Assembly (NCBI GenBank): GCA_045596385.1
Contig: JAZOCC010000007.1
Span: 1-64,000, forward strand
Origin: SIG307 sp045596385
GTDB lineage: Bacteria; Bacillota; Clostridia; Lachnospirales; Lachnospiraceae
Direction of reading: 5' to 3'
Length of the DNA stretch: 64,000 nt
Shown here: positions 15,965-24,730 of the stretch, one piece after another
Layout: each line of letters starts with the position of its first letter
Position numbering within the stretch: the first letter of the stretch is position 1
Program-made: the position numbers and the translations under genes
The notes under the pieces: generated by a model
The model's database searches: none
The model's input: only the letters and a program-made list of their open reading frames with translations
What the model was told of the DNA's origin: nothing

Positions 15965-16382
15965 AAAAAGTCAGTCTCTTATATTTTCTTGATGAAAGAT
16001 ATGAATCAGCCGCTGTCTTTCACAGTATCCTCTTTTCTCGTACTCCGGATAGAGTCTTTCTAATTACTTCGAGAAAATGTTTGAATAAGTAACGCAACCG
16101 CCCTGATGCGGCATCCATGCCTTATGGCGGGATTTGTTTGCAACAAGTCTGCTCCGCAGGATGCACACGATGCGCAGAGGAAGACTGCTTCGCAGTCGCG
16201 CATCGGCGCCAAAAGCGGAATATGTCCGCTTTTGATCGGACCTCCTGTCCGGGCGTTGCTGACAGGCAAGCGAAGTAATAAGAAAGTCTACTATCCTGCG
16301 TAAAGTTCAAAGAGAATACTGTGAAAGACAGCGGCTATATTCAAATTAATAGAAAAGAAAATATAAGAGACCGACTTTTTTT
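15963..16382 (+). repeat. modular hairpin element, copy 1, with terminator-like outer arms
   Basis: Outer arms 15963-15989 and 16356-16382 pair over 27 bases with one mismatch; the left begins with an A-run and the right ends in seven Ts. Inner arms 16009-16028 and 16316-16335 pair perfectly over 20 bases. Inside lies a core (about 16031-16312) shared with copies near 30.5 and 36.2 kb. The core has a terminal stem (16047-16071 with 16271-16295), the motif ACGCAACCGCCCTGATG at 16092-16108, a CCGCC/GGCGG hairpin, a GATGCGC/GCGCATC hairpin and a CAAAAGCGGA/TCCGCTTTTG hairpin. No convincing protein is encoded. It occupies most of the gap between thiC and the LytTR gene; the remaining 16383-16489 holds the LytTR promoter. 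Confidence 0.75.
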
Positions 16383-16422
16383 GCCGTCTGTCGTTCCTGC
16401 ACGACCGTCCGTCCCAAACCTA

Positions 16423-16467
16423 TTGCTTTTCCCTTTTGGTAGTTTTATAATCGGAATCAGTTACTGA
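16423..16467 (+). promoter_or_regulatory. promoter and palindrome ahead of the LytTR gene
   Basis: TTGCTT (16423-16428) and TATAAT (16446-16451) are 17 bases apart. The palindrome TCAGT-T-ACTGA (16457-16467) covers the expected start and is followed by a further ACTGACAGT-like half site. It could be a LytTR binding site for autoregulation. Confidence 0.5.
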
Positions 16468-16489
16468 CAGTGCACTTGAAGGAGACGTT

Positions 16490-16927
16490 ATGAAGATTAA
16501 ATATATCATTGGAGATAAGTATCCGGAGCCGGAGGTCCATCTTTGTGTAAAAGAGAAGAACAGGGAAGCGGAAGGGATTTATGAGGCCATAGAGAAGCTT
16601 TTTGAACTGCGGATTGTAGGCTACCGGGGACAGGAGTCGGAGCTTCTTTCGCCGACGCAGATGATCCGGATTTATTCGGAGAATAAAAAGGTATATGTAC
16701 GGACTGCAGAGGACTGTTATGAGGTGAAGGACAGGCTGTATGTTTTGGAGGAGCAGCTTCATGAGCAGAAGTTTGTAAGGATCTCCAATTCGGAGCTGGT
16801 GAATGTACAACAGATTGAGAAGCTTGACATGAGCTATGCCGGGACCATACAGGTACGGATGAAAAACGGGGACGTGACCTATGTGTCACGACGCTTTGTG
16901 CGAAAAATCAAGGAAGTGTTGTGTTAG
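16490..16927 (+). CDS. LytTR-domain DNA-binding regulator
   Basis: The 145-residue protein has a C-terminal LytTR domain: the MIRIYSENKKVYVRT region, then FVRISNSELVNVQQIEKLD and VSRRFVRKIKEVL. No receiver domain is present, so it belongs to the LytTR-plus-membrane-partner type of regulatory system. AAGGAGA precedes the start. It is followed after 9 bases by a DUF3021 membrane gene and then an ABC exporter, which are the likely targets. Confidence 0.88.
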   Translation: MKIKYIIGDKYPEPEVHLCVKEKNREAEGIYEAIEKLFELRIVGYRGQESELLSPTQMIRIYSENKKVYVRTAEDCYEVKDRLYVLEEQLHEQKFVRISNSELVNVQQIEKLDMSYAGTIQVRMKNGDVTYVSRRFVRKIKEVLC

Positions 16928-16936
16928 GAGGGGCTT

Positions 16937-17383
16937 ATGAAAAATATTCTGATTCGGTTTGTGAACGGTTTTTGTTATTCTGTTGCTATTACAATGGTGG
17001 TACAGTTGGTTGTGATGACGCTTAGCGGGGATGTGATTCTGCTGCCGGAGTTTGCGGCACACTATGAAAATGATGTGATTGCTTTTTGTGTACAGCTCTT
17101 ATTGGTGGGCGTGATGAGTGGAGTGACGTCGGCAGGGACGATTTTGTTTGAATTAAAGAGGCCGGGGCTGTTGTGGCAAAGCGTTCTGTTTCTTTTGGTG
17201 ATGCTGGCAGCGTGGATTCCGACAGCCTGTTATTTGTGGGGATTTCATAAATATTTGACATCCATGCTCTCTTCCCTTGCCAGTATTATAGTGACCTACG
17301 GTATTTGCTGGGGGATTCAGTATAAGCTGTGCAGACGGGATGTGCAGGAAATCAATCAACGTTTGAATCGGAAAGAGGTGTAG
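16937..17383 (+). CDS. DUF3021 membrane protein
   Basis: The 148-residue protein has four hydrophobic segments, around residues 8-30, 45-65, 78-98 and 103-125, and a short basic tail. DUF3021 genes habitually follow single-domain LytTR genes, where the membrane protein is thought to hold the regulator inactive. That role is inferred from family context. AGGAGGGG precedes the start. Confidence 0.8.
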   Translation: MKNILIRFVNGFCYSVAITMVVQLVVMTLSGDVILLPEFAAHYENDVIAFCVQLLLVGVMSGVTSAGTILFELKRPGLLWQSVLFLLVMLAAWIPTACYLWGFHKYLTSMLSSLASIIVTYGICWGIQYKLCRRDVQEINQRLNRKEV

Positions 17384-17388
17384 AACCA

Positions 17389-18153
17389 ATGCGTGAAGCG
17401 GAAGGAAGAGCAGAGATGAAATACGGAATTGAGATTAAGGGGCTTCGGAAGGAGTTTGGCAGTAAGGTGGCGGTAAAGGCGTTGGATTTGCGAATTTCGG
17501 AGGGGAGTTTGTATGCACTGTTGGGAGTAAACGGTGCCGGAAAGACCACCACCATCCGGATGCTGACCGGTCTTACAAAGCCTACGGCAGGCGAGGCTTA
17601 TGTCATGGGACACAGTATTTCTGACGAGATTGACGAAGTGAAAAGGCTGGTGAATATTTCGCCTCAGGAGACTTCGGTGGCATCGAATCTGACGGTACGG
17701 GAGAATCTGGAGTTTATCGCCGGGATTTACGGCTTTGATAAAGCAAAGACGGTCGAGAGGGTACGTGAGATGTTGGCGCAGTTTTCCATGGAAGAGGTGG
17801 AGCATCAGAAGGCGAAGACCTTATCCGGCGGCTGGCAGAGAAAGCTTAATATTGCCATGGCACTGATTACGGAGCCGAAGGTGCTGTTTTTAGATGAGCC
17901 GACTCTCGGTATCGATGTGCTGGCACGGCGAGAACTTTGGCGGAAAATCAAGGCCTTAAAAGGGAAGATAACCATTGTTCTGACCACCCATTACATGGAG
18001 GAAGCGGAGAATTTGGCGGACGAGATTGCGATTATGGCAAAGGGTGAGCTGATGGCAGTGGGAAGTCCGGAGGAACTGATGCGCCGGACAGAGTCAAAGA
18101 GCCTGGAGGATGCGTTTATAAAGATTGTGGAGGGCGGTTCCTATGAAGAGTAA
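17389..18153 (+). CDS. ABC transporter ATP-binding protein
   Basis: The 254-residue ATPase has Walker A GVNGAGKTTT, the signature LSGGWQRKLN and Walker B VLFLDEPTLG, with an H-loop in TTHYMEEAE, matching the drug/lantibiotic-type CcmA-like exporters. ATG 17389 is used because AGAGGTG precedes it; ATG 17416 is also possible. It overlaps the permease gene by 11 bases. Confidence 0.9.
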   Translation: MREAEGRAEMKYGIEIKGLRKEFGSKVAVKALDLRISEGSLYALLGVNGAGKTTTIRMLTGLTKPTAGEAYVMGHSISDEIDEVKRLVNISPQETSVASNLTVRENLEFIAGIYGFDKAKTVERVREMLAQFSMEEVEHQKAKTLSGGWQRKLNIAMALITEPKVLFLDEPTLGIDVLARRELWRKIKALKGKITIVLTTHYMEEAENLADEIAIMAKGELMAVGSPEELMRRTESKSLEDAFIKIVEGGSYEE

Positions 18154-18904
18154 AGTGTTTGCCGTAAGAACATGGAAAGAGATTATGCGAGACCCGTTAA
18201 GCTACATTTTTTGTCTCGGATTTCCTCTTGTGATGCTGGTGATTATGAGCATTATTGATAAGAGTATTCCGGCAGAGGCGGGAATGCAGGTGTTTCGTAT
18301 CCGGAATCTGGCACCGGGCATTGCTTACTTTGGGCTTACCTTTGTGATGCTGTTTACGAGTGTGCAGGTATCAAAGGACAGAACGACGGCACTATTGTTA
18401 CGGTTATATGCATCTCCTATGAAACCGGTGGAATATGTTCTGGGGTATACCATACCGATGGTGGTGCTGGCTGTGGTACAGATGGTGATTTGCTTCGGAG
18501 TATCCGTTGTGATCGGACTGTGTACCGGGGATGCGTTGGGAATCTCGGAAATGCTGTTGTCTGTGATGGCGCTGTTGCCATCGGTGTTCTTGTTTGTTGG
18601 CTTTGGAATTTTGTTCGGAACGCTCGTCAATGAAAAGGCGGCACCGGGACTTTGCTCGATTCTCATTTCGGCAGCGGGCATGATTGGCGGTATTTGGATG
18701 GATATTGACTCGTTGGGCGGTGCAATCAAAACGGTAGCAAGGGTATTACCGTTTTACCACGGTGTCAGTTTGGCAAGGTTGCCGTTCTGGGAGACCGCGG
18801 AGGGGACCATGGAGCATCTTCTTTGGACGGTGACTTGCGGCGTGTTGGTATACGGATTGGCGGTTGCGGTATTTCGAAGTAAGATGAAAAAGGATATCAG
18901 GTAA
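18143..18904 (+). CDS. ABC-2 type transporter permease
   Basis: The 253-residue protein has about six membrane segments with the ABC-2 layout: a first segment after the N-terminal helix FAVRTWKEIMRDPLSYIF, then a helical bundle ending VYGLAVAVFRSKMK. With the upstream ATPase it should form an exporter whose cargo is unknown. ATG 18143 lies inside the end of the ATPase gene, which implies coupling. Confidence 0.88.
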   Translation: MKSKVFAVRTWKEIMRDPLSYIFCLGFPLVMLVIMSIIDKSIPAEAGMQVFRIRNLAPGIAYFGLTFVMLFTSVQVSKDRTTALLLRLYASPMKPVEYVLGYTIPMVVLAVVQMVICFGVSVVIGLCTGDALGISEMLLSVMALLPSVFLFVGFGILFGTLVNEKAAPGLCSILISAAGMIGGIWMDIDSLGGAIKTVARVLPFYHGVSLARLPFWETAEGTMEHLLWTVTCGVLVYGLAVAVFRSKMKKDIR

Positions 18905-18921
18905 GTGTAAGAGTGATACGT

Positions 18922-18960
18922 AGGAGGAAATTTCCTGTTGGGGAGGTTTCCTCCTTTTCC
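18922..18960 (+). terminator. terminator after the LytTR/ABC operon
   Basis: AGGAGGAAA (18922-18930) pairs perfectly with TTTCCTCCT (18947-18955), followed by TTTTCCT. Confidence 0.65.
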
Positions 18961-19095
18961 TGTTGTGAACATTCATCATCGAAAGAGTTCATCGTGTTTC
19001 TGTTTGCACAGAGACGGTAAAATGTAGTATAATACTTGTAATGTAGATTGAGGAAATGCAAGAACGAAGAAGATAAGGTGTACGGGGGATGTTTG

Positions 19096-19596
19096 ATGGA
19101 AAAGGAGTTGTTTCTAACCAAAAAAGAAGAGCGGACAAAGGAAGCAGGTGGTGGGCTTTTGCTTGTTACTTTAACGATTCTTATAACATTGGTGGCAGTA
19201 ATTGTTTCTCGTGGTTGGGAGATATGGCATCAATACGGTGGAGTAATGATCTTAGTTGTTCTTATTTTTCTCCCGATTATGTTGATGTACCCGTTGTTTC
19301 TTTTGATTAGTGGGAAAAGAGCACGGAAGGAACGCAAACAGATTACGGAGAACGGACGTGTTGTGTACGGAAGGATTGTGAAGATAAATGAGGAATGGGT
19401 GAGTCGCCCGAGATATTCGGAGAAGATGTATTGCCTGGAAGTGATGTATGTTGATGGAGACGGCAAGAAAAAATGGATTTCCCCACGGTATAAGAAAAAT
19501 CCCCGGGATTACATAGATATAGGGAAGGAGTATAAACTTTACATTCTTGGGGAAAAGTGTTGTTTAGAGGCTGTAGAAGCCAAAAGGAAAGAGTAA
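19096..19596 (+). CDS. two-helix membrane protein of unknown function
   Basis: The 166-residue protein has two hydrophobic segments (LLLVTLTILITLVAVIV, then MILVVLIFLPIMLMYPLFLL) and a basic soluble C-terminus with RVVYGRIVKINEEW and EVMYVDGDGKKKW. This tail resembles small DUF3592-like or OB-type modules, but I do not assign it. ATG 19096 follows GGGGGATG. An upstream TTG at 19048 is less likely because a TATAAT box sits at 19028-19033 with TTGCAC 18 bases before it. Confidence 0.6.
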   Translation: MEKELFLTKKEERTKEAGGGLLLVTLTILITLVAVIVSRGWEIWHQYGGVMILVVLIFLPIMLMYPLFLLISGKRARKERKQITENGRVVYGRIVKINEEWVSRPRYSEKMYCLEVMYVDGDGKKKWISPRYKKNPRDYIDIGKEYKLYILGEKCCLEAVEAKRKE

Positions 19597-19638
19597 TGGA
19601 ATTTGAATTTGAGAAATAGAAAACCGACGGAGGTGCCT

Positions 19639-20559
19639 ATGTTTTATACTGTGACTTTAAATCCGGCATTGGATTACAATATGACATTAAATGAGTTTAC
19701 GGCGGAGCGGGTGAACCGTTCCGTAAAGGAGGAAGTGATTCCGGGAGGAAAGGGACTGATGGTGTCCCGGATGCTTAAAAATCTCGGAATTGAGTCTACG
19801 GCTTTCGGATTGGTGGCAGGCTTTACCGGAGCCGAGTTGACAAGAATGGTGCATGAGCTTGGCGTGCGGACAAGCTTTGTCAGTCTGCCGGAGGGAATGA
19901 CCCGTATTAACGTAAAACTCTGGGGTGGCCTGGAGGGTGAGATTAATGCGCAGGGGCCGGCGTGTGATGAAAAGAGTCTGCAGGCACTGTTTGAAAAGTT
20001 GTCCCTGCTGACGAAGGACGATACGCTGGTGTTGTCCGGCAGTGTACCGGCAACCCTTCCGAAAGATATTTATGTGGATATGATAAAGCATGTAAAGGAT
20101 AAGGGGATGCGCGTCGTAGTGGATGCCACGGGAGAACTGTTGCGGAGCACGTTATCTTACCGACCGTTTTTGATTAAGCCTAATCATCATGAACTGGGTG
20201 AACTGTACGGAGTGACGCTTACGACCAAGGAAGACGTGGCGCAGTATGCAAAGAAGCTGCGTGGGGAAGGTGCAAGGAATGTGCTGGTGTCCATGGCGGG
20301 AGACGGTGCGGTACTTGCTGCAGAGGATGGCAGTGTATGGTTCGGTGAAGCACCGCAGGGAACGGTGGTAAATACGGTAGGTTCCGGAGATTCCATGGTG
20401 GCGGGATTTCTTGCCGGATATGAAAAAACACAGAATGCGGAGCAAGCATTTAAAACCGGAATTGCCTCCGGCAGCGCCAGTGCTTTTTCCGCTGAATTGG
20501 GAACGAGGGATGAGGTAGAAGCTTTGTTGCGGCAGATACAGGTAACGCAAGTGGAATAA
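19639..20559 (+). CDS. PfkB-family sugar kinase, 1-phosphofructokinase-like
   Basis: The 306-residue kinase begins with FYTVTLNPALDYNM, shows the substrate motif VIPGGKGLMVSRML, LSGSVPATLPKD, and the C-terminal PfkB signature NTVGSGDSMVAGFLAG with its catalytic Asp. These fit the FruK/LacC branch (phosphorylation of fructose 1-phosphate or tagatose 6-phosphate). No PTS gene or DeoR regulator is adjacent, so the exact substrate is uncertain. GGAGG at 19629-19633 selects ATG 19639. Confidence 0.85.
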   Translation: MFYTVTLNPALDYNMTLNEFTAERVNRSVKEEVIPGGKGLMVSRMLKNLGIESTAFGLVAGFTGAELTRMVHELGVRTSFVSLPEGMTRINVKLWGGLEGEINAQGPACDEKSLQALFEKLSLLTKDDTLVLSGSVPATLPKDIYVDMIKHVKDKGMRVVVDATGELLRSTLSYRPFLIKPNHHELGELYGVTLTTKEDVAQYAKKLRGEGARNVLVSMAGDGAVLAAEDGSVWFGEAPQGTVVNTVGSGDSMVAGFLAGYEKTQNAEQAFKTGIASGSASAFSAELGTRDEVEALLRQIQVTQVE

Positions 20560-20624
20560 CCGTAAAGTTTATAAAGTTTTCAGCTTTTTTATAGGAGATT
20601 CCCCTTTTCTAAAGGACTTTCACA

Positions 20625-20653
20625 TTGACAAAAATATATCACTGCAATATAAT
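20625..20653 (+). promoter_or_regulatory. consensus promoter of rex
   Basis: TTGACA (20625-20630), a 17-base spacer and TATAAT (20648-20653) match the sigma-A consensus exactly. I see no clear Rex operator near it. Confidence 0.8.
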
Positions 20654-20696
20654 GGTAGTAAGTGATATTATGCTTTGGAAAGAAGGGGACAGCGAC

Positions 20697-21395
20697 ATGG
20701 AGAAGGTAATTTCAACGGCGGTAATTAAGCGTTTGCCGCGCTATTACAGATACTTGGGCGAGCTGAGAAAGAAGGAAGTGGTTCGCATTTCATCCAAAGA
20801 GTTAAGTGAAAGAATGAATGTAACGGCATCCCAGATTCGCCAGGATTTGAATAATTTCGGTGGCTTCGGTCAGCAGGGCTACGGTTACAACGTTGAGTAT
20901 CTGTATACCGAAATCGGTAAGATTTTAGGTCTTGATCAGGAGCATCAGGTAGTCATTATCGGTGCCGGTAACTTGGGACAGGCCATCGCCAACTATGCGG
21001 ATTTTGCCCGTCGCGGGTTTGATATTAAGGCGGTGTTCGATGTAAAGCCGGAGCTTATCGGCAGGGAAATCGGCGACGTAAAGATTCGTGCCATGAGCGA
21101 GTTGAAGGATTATGTGACCAAGCAGAAGCCGGATATTGTGGCCCTTGCGCTTCCGAAGGAGTATGCGGTACAGGTGGCTAATGATGTGGTTTCCTGGGGC
21201 GTCAGTGCAATTTGGAATTTTGCTCCGGTAGAGCTTCGTCTGCCGAAGCATGTAGTGGTAGAGAACGTACATCTGACGGAGAGTTTGATGCGTTTGTCCT
21301 ACAACATTCGTGCGGCACAGAATAAGAAAAACGCCGAAGGCGCACAGAAGATTGCAAAGGAAGCAAAGAAAGAGACTGCGGCTGCGAAGGAATAA
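20697..21395 (+). CDS. rex: redox-sensing transcriptional repressor Rex
   Basis: The 232-residue protein has the N-terminal winged helix (RLPRYYRYLGEL, then MNVTASQIRQDLNNFG) and a Rossmann core with VVIIGAGNLGQAIANY. Rex reads the NADH/NAD ratio and represses fermentation genes. ATG 20697 follows AGAAGGGGA. The C-terminus has an Ala/Lys-rich tail. It leads into an acpS-nnr-alr-mazF gene string, a usual clostridial neighbourhood. Confidence 0.95.
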   Translation: MEKVISTAVIKRLPRYYRYLGELRKKEVVRISSKELSERMNVTASQIRQDLNNFGGFGQQGYGYNVEYLYTEIGKILGLDQEHQVVIIGAGNLGQAIANYADFARRGFDIKAVFDVKPELIGREIGDVKIRAMSELKDYVTKQKPDIVALALPKEYAVQVANDVVSWGVSAIWNFAPVELRLPKHVVVENVHLTESLMRLSYNIRAAQNKKNAEGAQKIAKEAKKETAAAKE

Positions 21396-21405
21396 GGAGA
21401 ATGAC

Positions 21406-23478
21406 ATGATAACCGGAATCGGTACGGATTTGGTTGAGATTGCCCGGGTGCAAAAAGCAATCGGGCGTTCTTCTTTTTTAGAGAAGGTATACACGGAGAA
21501 AGAACGAGAATTGATTGCGGTGCGGGGAGTCCGTGCGGCAACTCATTTTGCTGCCAAGGAAGCGGTGGCAAAGGCCTTCGGTTGCGGATTTGCAGGCGTT
21601 GCTCCGAAAGAAATCGAAATCCTGCGACAGTCTTCCGGTATGCCTTATGTGGTACTTCACGGCCGGGCAAAGGAGAAGGCGGAAACGCTGGGAATTACAA
21701 CTATTTCGTTGTCTCTTACGGATACGAAGGAATTCGCTCAGGCGTATGTGATATGTGAGGGCGAAGAAAGTAGCGGGACTGTGGATGAGGCTTTGTGGAA
21801 AGGATGTAGTAAGACCCTGTCGGGAAGATGTCTTTCCATAGAGGAAGCCGGATTGTCGGTGCTGGATGCGGCCGGAATGAAGGAGGCAGACCGGATTACG
21901 ATAGAAGAGGTGGGGATTCCGTCTCTTGTACTGATGGAACGGGCGGCCCTTGCGGTGGCGGAACGGGTAAAAGCCTATGCCGAAAAAAGTACCCGGATCG
22001 GCGTGCTTTGCGGTACCGGAAACAACGGCGGTGACGGCGTGGCGGTAGCCCGGTTGTTAAAGGAAGAAGGCTATGAGGCTACGATTCTTTTAAAGGATGC
22101 GGCGTTGTACGGAGCGGAAGAACCGGCGGAAGGAACGCCGGGTTTGGAGCGTCCGAAGCAAGTTGCCGGAACGCCGGAGTTTTTACAACAGATGAAAATA
22201 GCGACGGCCTGCGGAGTGCCGGTATGTGAGCCGTGGGAGACAAAGTCGTATGAGATTATTGTGGATGCCCTGTTCGGCATCGGCTTGTCAAAGCCGGTAG
22301 AGGGCAGGTATGCAACCTTATTGGAACAGATAAACAAAGAGTCGCATATTGTAATAGCGGTGGATATTGTATCCGGAATTTCCGCTTCCGACGGAAGTGT
22401 ATGCGGCACGGCATTGCATGCGGATGAAACCGTGACCTTCGGAGCGGCCAAATGGGGACATTTGTTGTACCCGGGGAGAGATTATACCGGAAAGCTTACG
22501 GTGGCGGATATCGGGTTTACGAAGGAAGTGCTGGTGGCACAGAGGCAAGGAGTGCGGTTGACGCCTGAGGCGATTGCTGCACTGTTACCGGTGCGACCGG
22601 CGTACTCCAATAAAGGGACCTTCGGAAAGGTGGTAGTGATAGCCGGCAGTAAAAATATGGCGGGAGCGGCGTATTTCGCGGCCTGTGCGGCGTATCGCAC
22701 GGGTGTTGGGCTGGTAAAGGTGGTAACGCCGGAGTGCAACCGGGAGATATTACAGACCTTACTTCCGGAGGCAATGCTGACGACTTATACCGGCAAAGAG
22801 GACCTACCGGAGGCGGTAAGCGAAGCGGTAGGCTTTGCGGATGCGGTCATCATCGGTCCGGGTCTGGGACAGAGTGATGCGGCGGAGGCCTTGGTTTCCC
22901 TTGTACGGGAAGCATTACATGGAAAAACGGATGCACCGGCGACCGTATGGGATGCGGATGCATTGAATCTTTTGGCAAAACGGATGGAGAAGGAAGGCTG
23001 TGTATCCATGGAAAAACGCCTGGAATATCTGGATGCGTATCTTCCGGGACGCGCGGTACTGACGCCGCATCCGGGGGAGCTTTCCCGACTGCTCGGTATT
23101 CCGGTAAGTGAGATAACAGGAAGCTTTTTAAAGACGGCAAAAGACATCGCTGCAGGCGGGAAATCCGTTTATGTATTAAAAGATGCGGTAACTTTGACGA
23201 TAAATAAAACAGAATGTGTTGTGAATACGAACGGAAACAACGGCATGGCCACCGGTGGCAGCGGTGATGTTTTGACAGGAATCATCGGTGCTTTGCTTGC
23301 GGGGGGCATGGATTGTTTTACGGCAGCGGCAGTAGGCGTATGGCTGCACGGAGCCGCAGGTGATGAGGCCGGGAAATGTGTGGGAGCGGCACCTATGATT
23401 GCACGGGATATCTTACAGGCAATCGGGGCGCTGTTTGAGGAAAAAGAAAAAGAGGAAGTGAAACATGATGGGGTATGA
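21406..23478 (+). CDS. fusion of holo-ACP synthase and bifunctional NAD(P)HX repair enzyme
   Basis: This 690-residue protein joins two genes that are normally separate. Residues 1-120 are AcpS: IGTDLVEIARVQ and HFAAKEAVAKAFG with the metal ligands, which transfer phosphopantetheine to ACP. Residues about 145-385 are the NAD(P)HX epimerase domain (VLCGTGNNGGDGVAVARLL, IVIAVDIVSGI). Residues about 390-680 are the ADP-dependent dehydratase (TPHPGELSRLLG, MATGGSGDVLTGII). ATG 21406 follows TAAGGAGA 10 bases after rex. The frame is continuous through the junction (residues 120-145) with no hint of a lost stop. It overlaps alr by 14 bases. Confidence 0.92.
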   Translation: MITGIGTDLVEIARVQKAIGRSSFLEKVYTEKERELIAVRGVRAATHFAAKEAVAKAFGCGFAGVAPKEIEILRQSSGMPYVVLHGRAKEKAETLGITTISLSLTDTKEFAQAYVICEGEESSGTVDEALWKGCSKTLSGRCLSIEEAGLSVLDAAGMKEADRITIEEVGIPSLVLMERAALAVAERVKAYAEKSTRIGVLCGTGNNGGDGVAVARLLKEEGYEATILLKDAALYGAEEPAEGTPGLERPKQVAGTPEFLQQMKIATACGVPVCEPWETKSYEIIVDALFGIGLSKPVEGRYATLLEQINKESHIVIAVDIVSGISASDGSVCGTALHADETVTFGAAKWGHLLYPGRDYTGKLTVADIGFTKEVLVAQRQGVRLTPEAIAALLPVRPAYSNKGTFGKVVVIAGSKNMAGAAYFAACAAYRTGVGLVKVVTPECNREILQTLLPEAMLTTYTGKEDLPEAVSEAVGFADAVIIGPGLGQSDAAEALVSLVREALHGKTDAPATVWDADALNLLAKRMEKEGCVSMEKRLEYLDAYLPGRAVLTPHPGELSRLLGIPVSEITGSFLKTAKDIAAGGKSVYVLKDAVTLTINKTECVVNTNGNNGMATGGSGDVLTGIIGALLAGGMDCFTAAAVGVWLHGAAGDEAGKCVGAAPMIARDILQAIGALFEEKEKEEVKHDGV

Positions 23479-24646
23479 ACTTCAGAACGTAAAAGAATAT
23501 TACCGGGTAAAGGCTGACATTAATTTGGACGCGGTTGCCCATAACGCGGAATTGATAAAGAAGCACTTAAAGCCGGAGGTAAAGCTGGCGGCGGTCATCA
23601 AGGCGGACGGTTACGGACACGGAGCGGTTCCGGTGGCAGAGACCGTGTATGAGACCGCGGACTGGTTTGCGGTATCGAACATCGAGGAGGCACTGGAACT
23701 GAGGGAAGCCGGAGTGGATAAGCCGATTTTGACGTTAGGCTACACCGCACCGTTACAGCTGGCGGATGCAATCAGAAACCGTATTACACTGACCCTTTGC
23801 GATACGGAATCCGCAGAGGAAATCAGTGAAGCGGCATCTGTCCTGGGACTTACCGCGGAAGTGCACATTAAGGTGGATACCGGTATGGGACGTATCGGAT
23901 TTCCGGCAGACGTAAGTTATGCGGAACGAGTGGCAGAAGCGGTAAAGCTGCCGAATATAAAGGCAACCGGTATTTATACCCATTTTGCCAGAGCGGATGA
24001 AACGGACAAGGAAGCAACAAAGTTACAGTTCGAAAAGTTTTTGGCGTTTATTGATGCGATGGAAAAACTGGGAGTGACGGGACTTCTTCGTCATGCGGAA
24101 AACAGTGCGGCAATTTTGAGTCTTCCGGAGTATCGGCTGGATATGGTTCGTTTGGGCATCAGTCTGTACGGAATGTATCCTTCCGATGAGGTGATGCCGG
24201 AGGAGTTTGTATTAGAGCCTGCCATGGAGATTAAGTCTCACGTGGCGTTTGTGAAAACGGTTCCGGCAGGGACTGCCATCGGTTATAATGCGACCTATGT
24301 AACCCGGACATCGAAGCGAATTGCTACCGTACCGGTCGGGTACGGGGACGGATATCCGCGGGCATTGTCTAATTGCGGCCGGATTCTGGTACACGGGCAC
24401 AGCGTACCGATCGTGGGCAGGGTGTGTATGGATCAGCTGATGATTGATGTAACGGATGTTCCGGAGGTAAAGCGTGGTGATACGGTTACGCTTATGGGCC
24501 GGGAAGGTCAGGAAGTCATTACTGCGGAGGAAATCGGAGCCTTGTCCCATTCCTTCCACTATGAGATGGTATGTAACGTGGGAAAACGTATTCCGCGTGT
24601 CTATTACAAAAAGGGAGAAGCTGTCGGAGCACGCCATTTCGTATAG
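23465..24646 (+). CDS. alr: alanine racemase
   Basis: The 393-residue PLP enzyme has the lysine motif AAVIKADGYGHGA (Lys46) and, in the C-terminal barrel domain, the catalytic tyrosine region in GTAIGYNATYV, plus VGYGDGYPRALSN and GRVCMDQLMIDVT. It makes D-alanine for peptidoglycan. The start lies inside the end of the acpS-nnr gene, and the ribosome site GAGGAAGTG is within that coding region. Confidence 0.95.
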   Translation: MMGYELQNVKEYYRVKADINLDAVAHNAELIKKHLKPEVKLAAVIKADGYGHGAVPVAETVYETADWFAVSNIEEALELREAGVDKPILTLGYTAPLQLADAIRNRITLTLCDTESAEEISEAASVLGLTAEVHIKVDTGMGRIGFPADVSYAERVAEAVKLPNIKATGIYTHFARADETDKEATKLQFEKFLAFIDAMEKLGVTGLLRHAENSAAILSLPEYRLDMVRLGISLYGMYPSDEVMPEEFVLEPAMEIKSHVAFVKTVPAGTAIGYNATYVTRTSKRIATVPVGYGDGYPRALSNCGRILVHGHSVPIVGRVCMDQLMIDVTDVPEVKRGDTVTLMGREGQEVITAEEIGALSHSFHYEMVCNVGKRIPRVYYKKGEAVGARHFV

Positions 24647-24730
24647 CGCATACAATATAGCAGACAGTAGAGTATAAGAAGCTTTTTTCAGGGAATACTG
24701 TGGCTATAGAGTAAAGCGGAGTGTGAGAAT

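Noticed and set aside
16060..16269. Short antisense peptide in element copy 1 containing MRDCEAVFLCASCASCG, echoed in copy 2 (30562-30774)
   Set aside because: The similarity is explained by the conserved hairpin DNA. Copy 3 lacks the region, there is no ribosome site, and the frame is not preserved beyond the repeat, so I treat it as spurious and not a gene family.
20625..20696. An in-frame TTG extending rex by 24 codons upstream
   Set aside because: The TTG is the first half of a perfect TTGACA promoter box, and the TATAAT lies inside the extension, so transcription starts after it.
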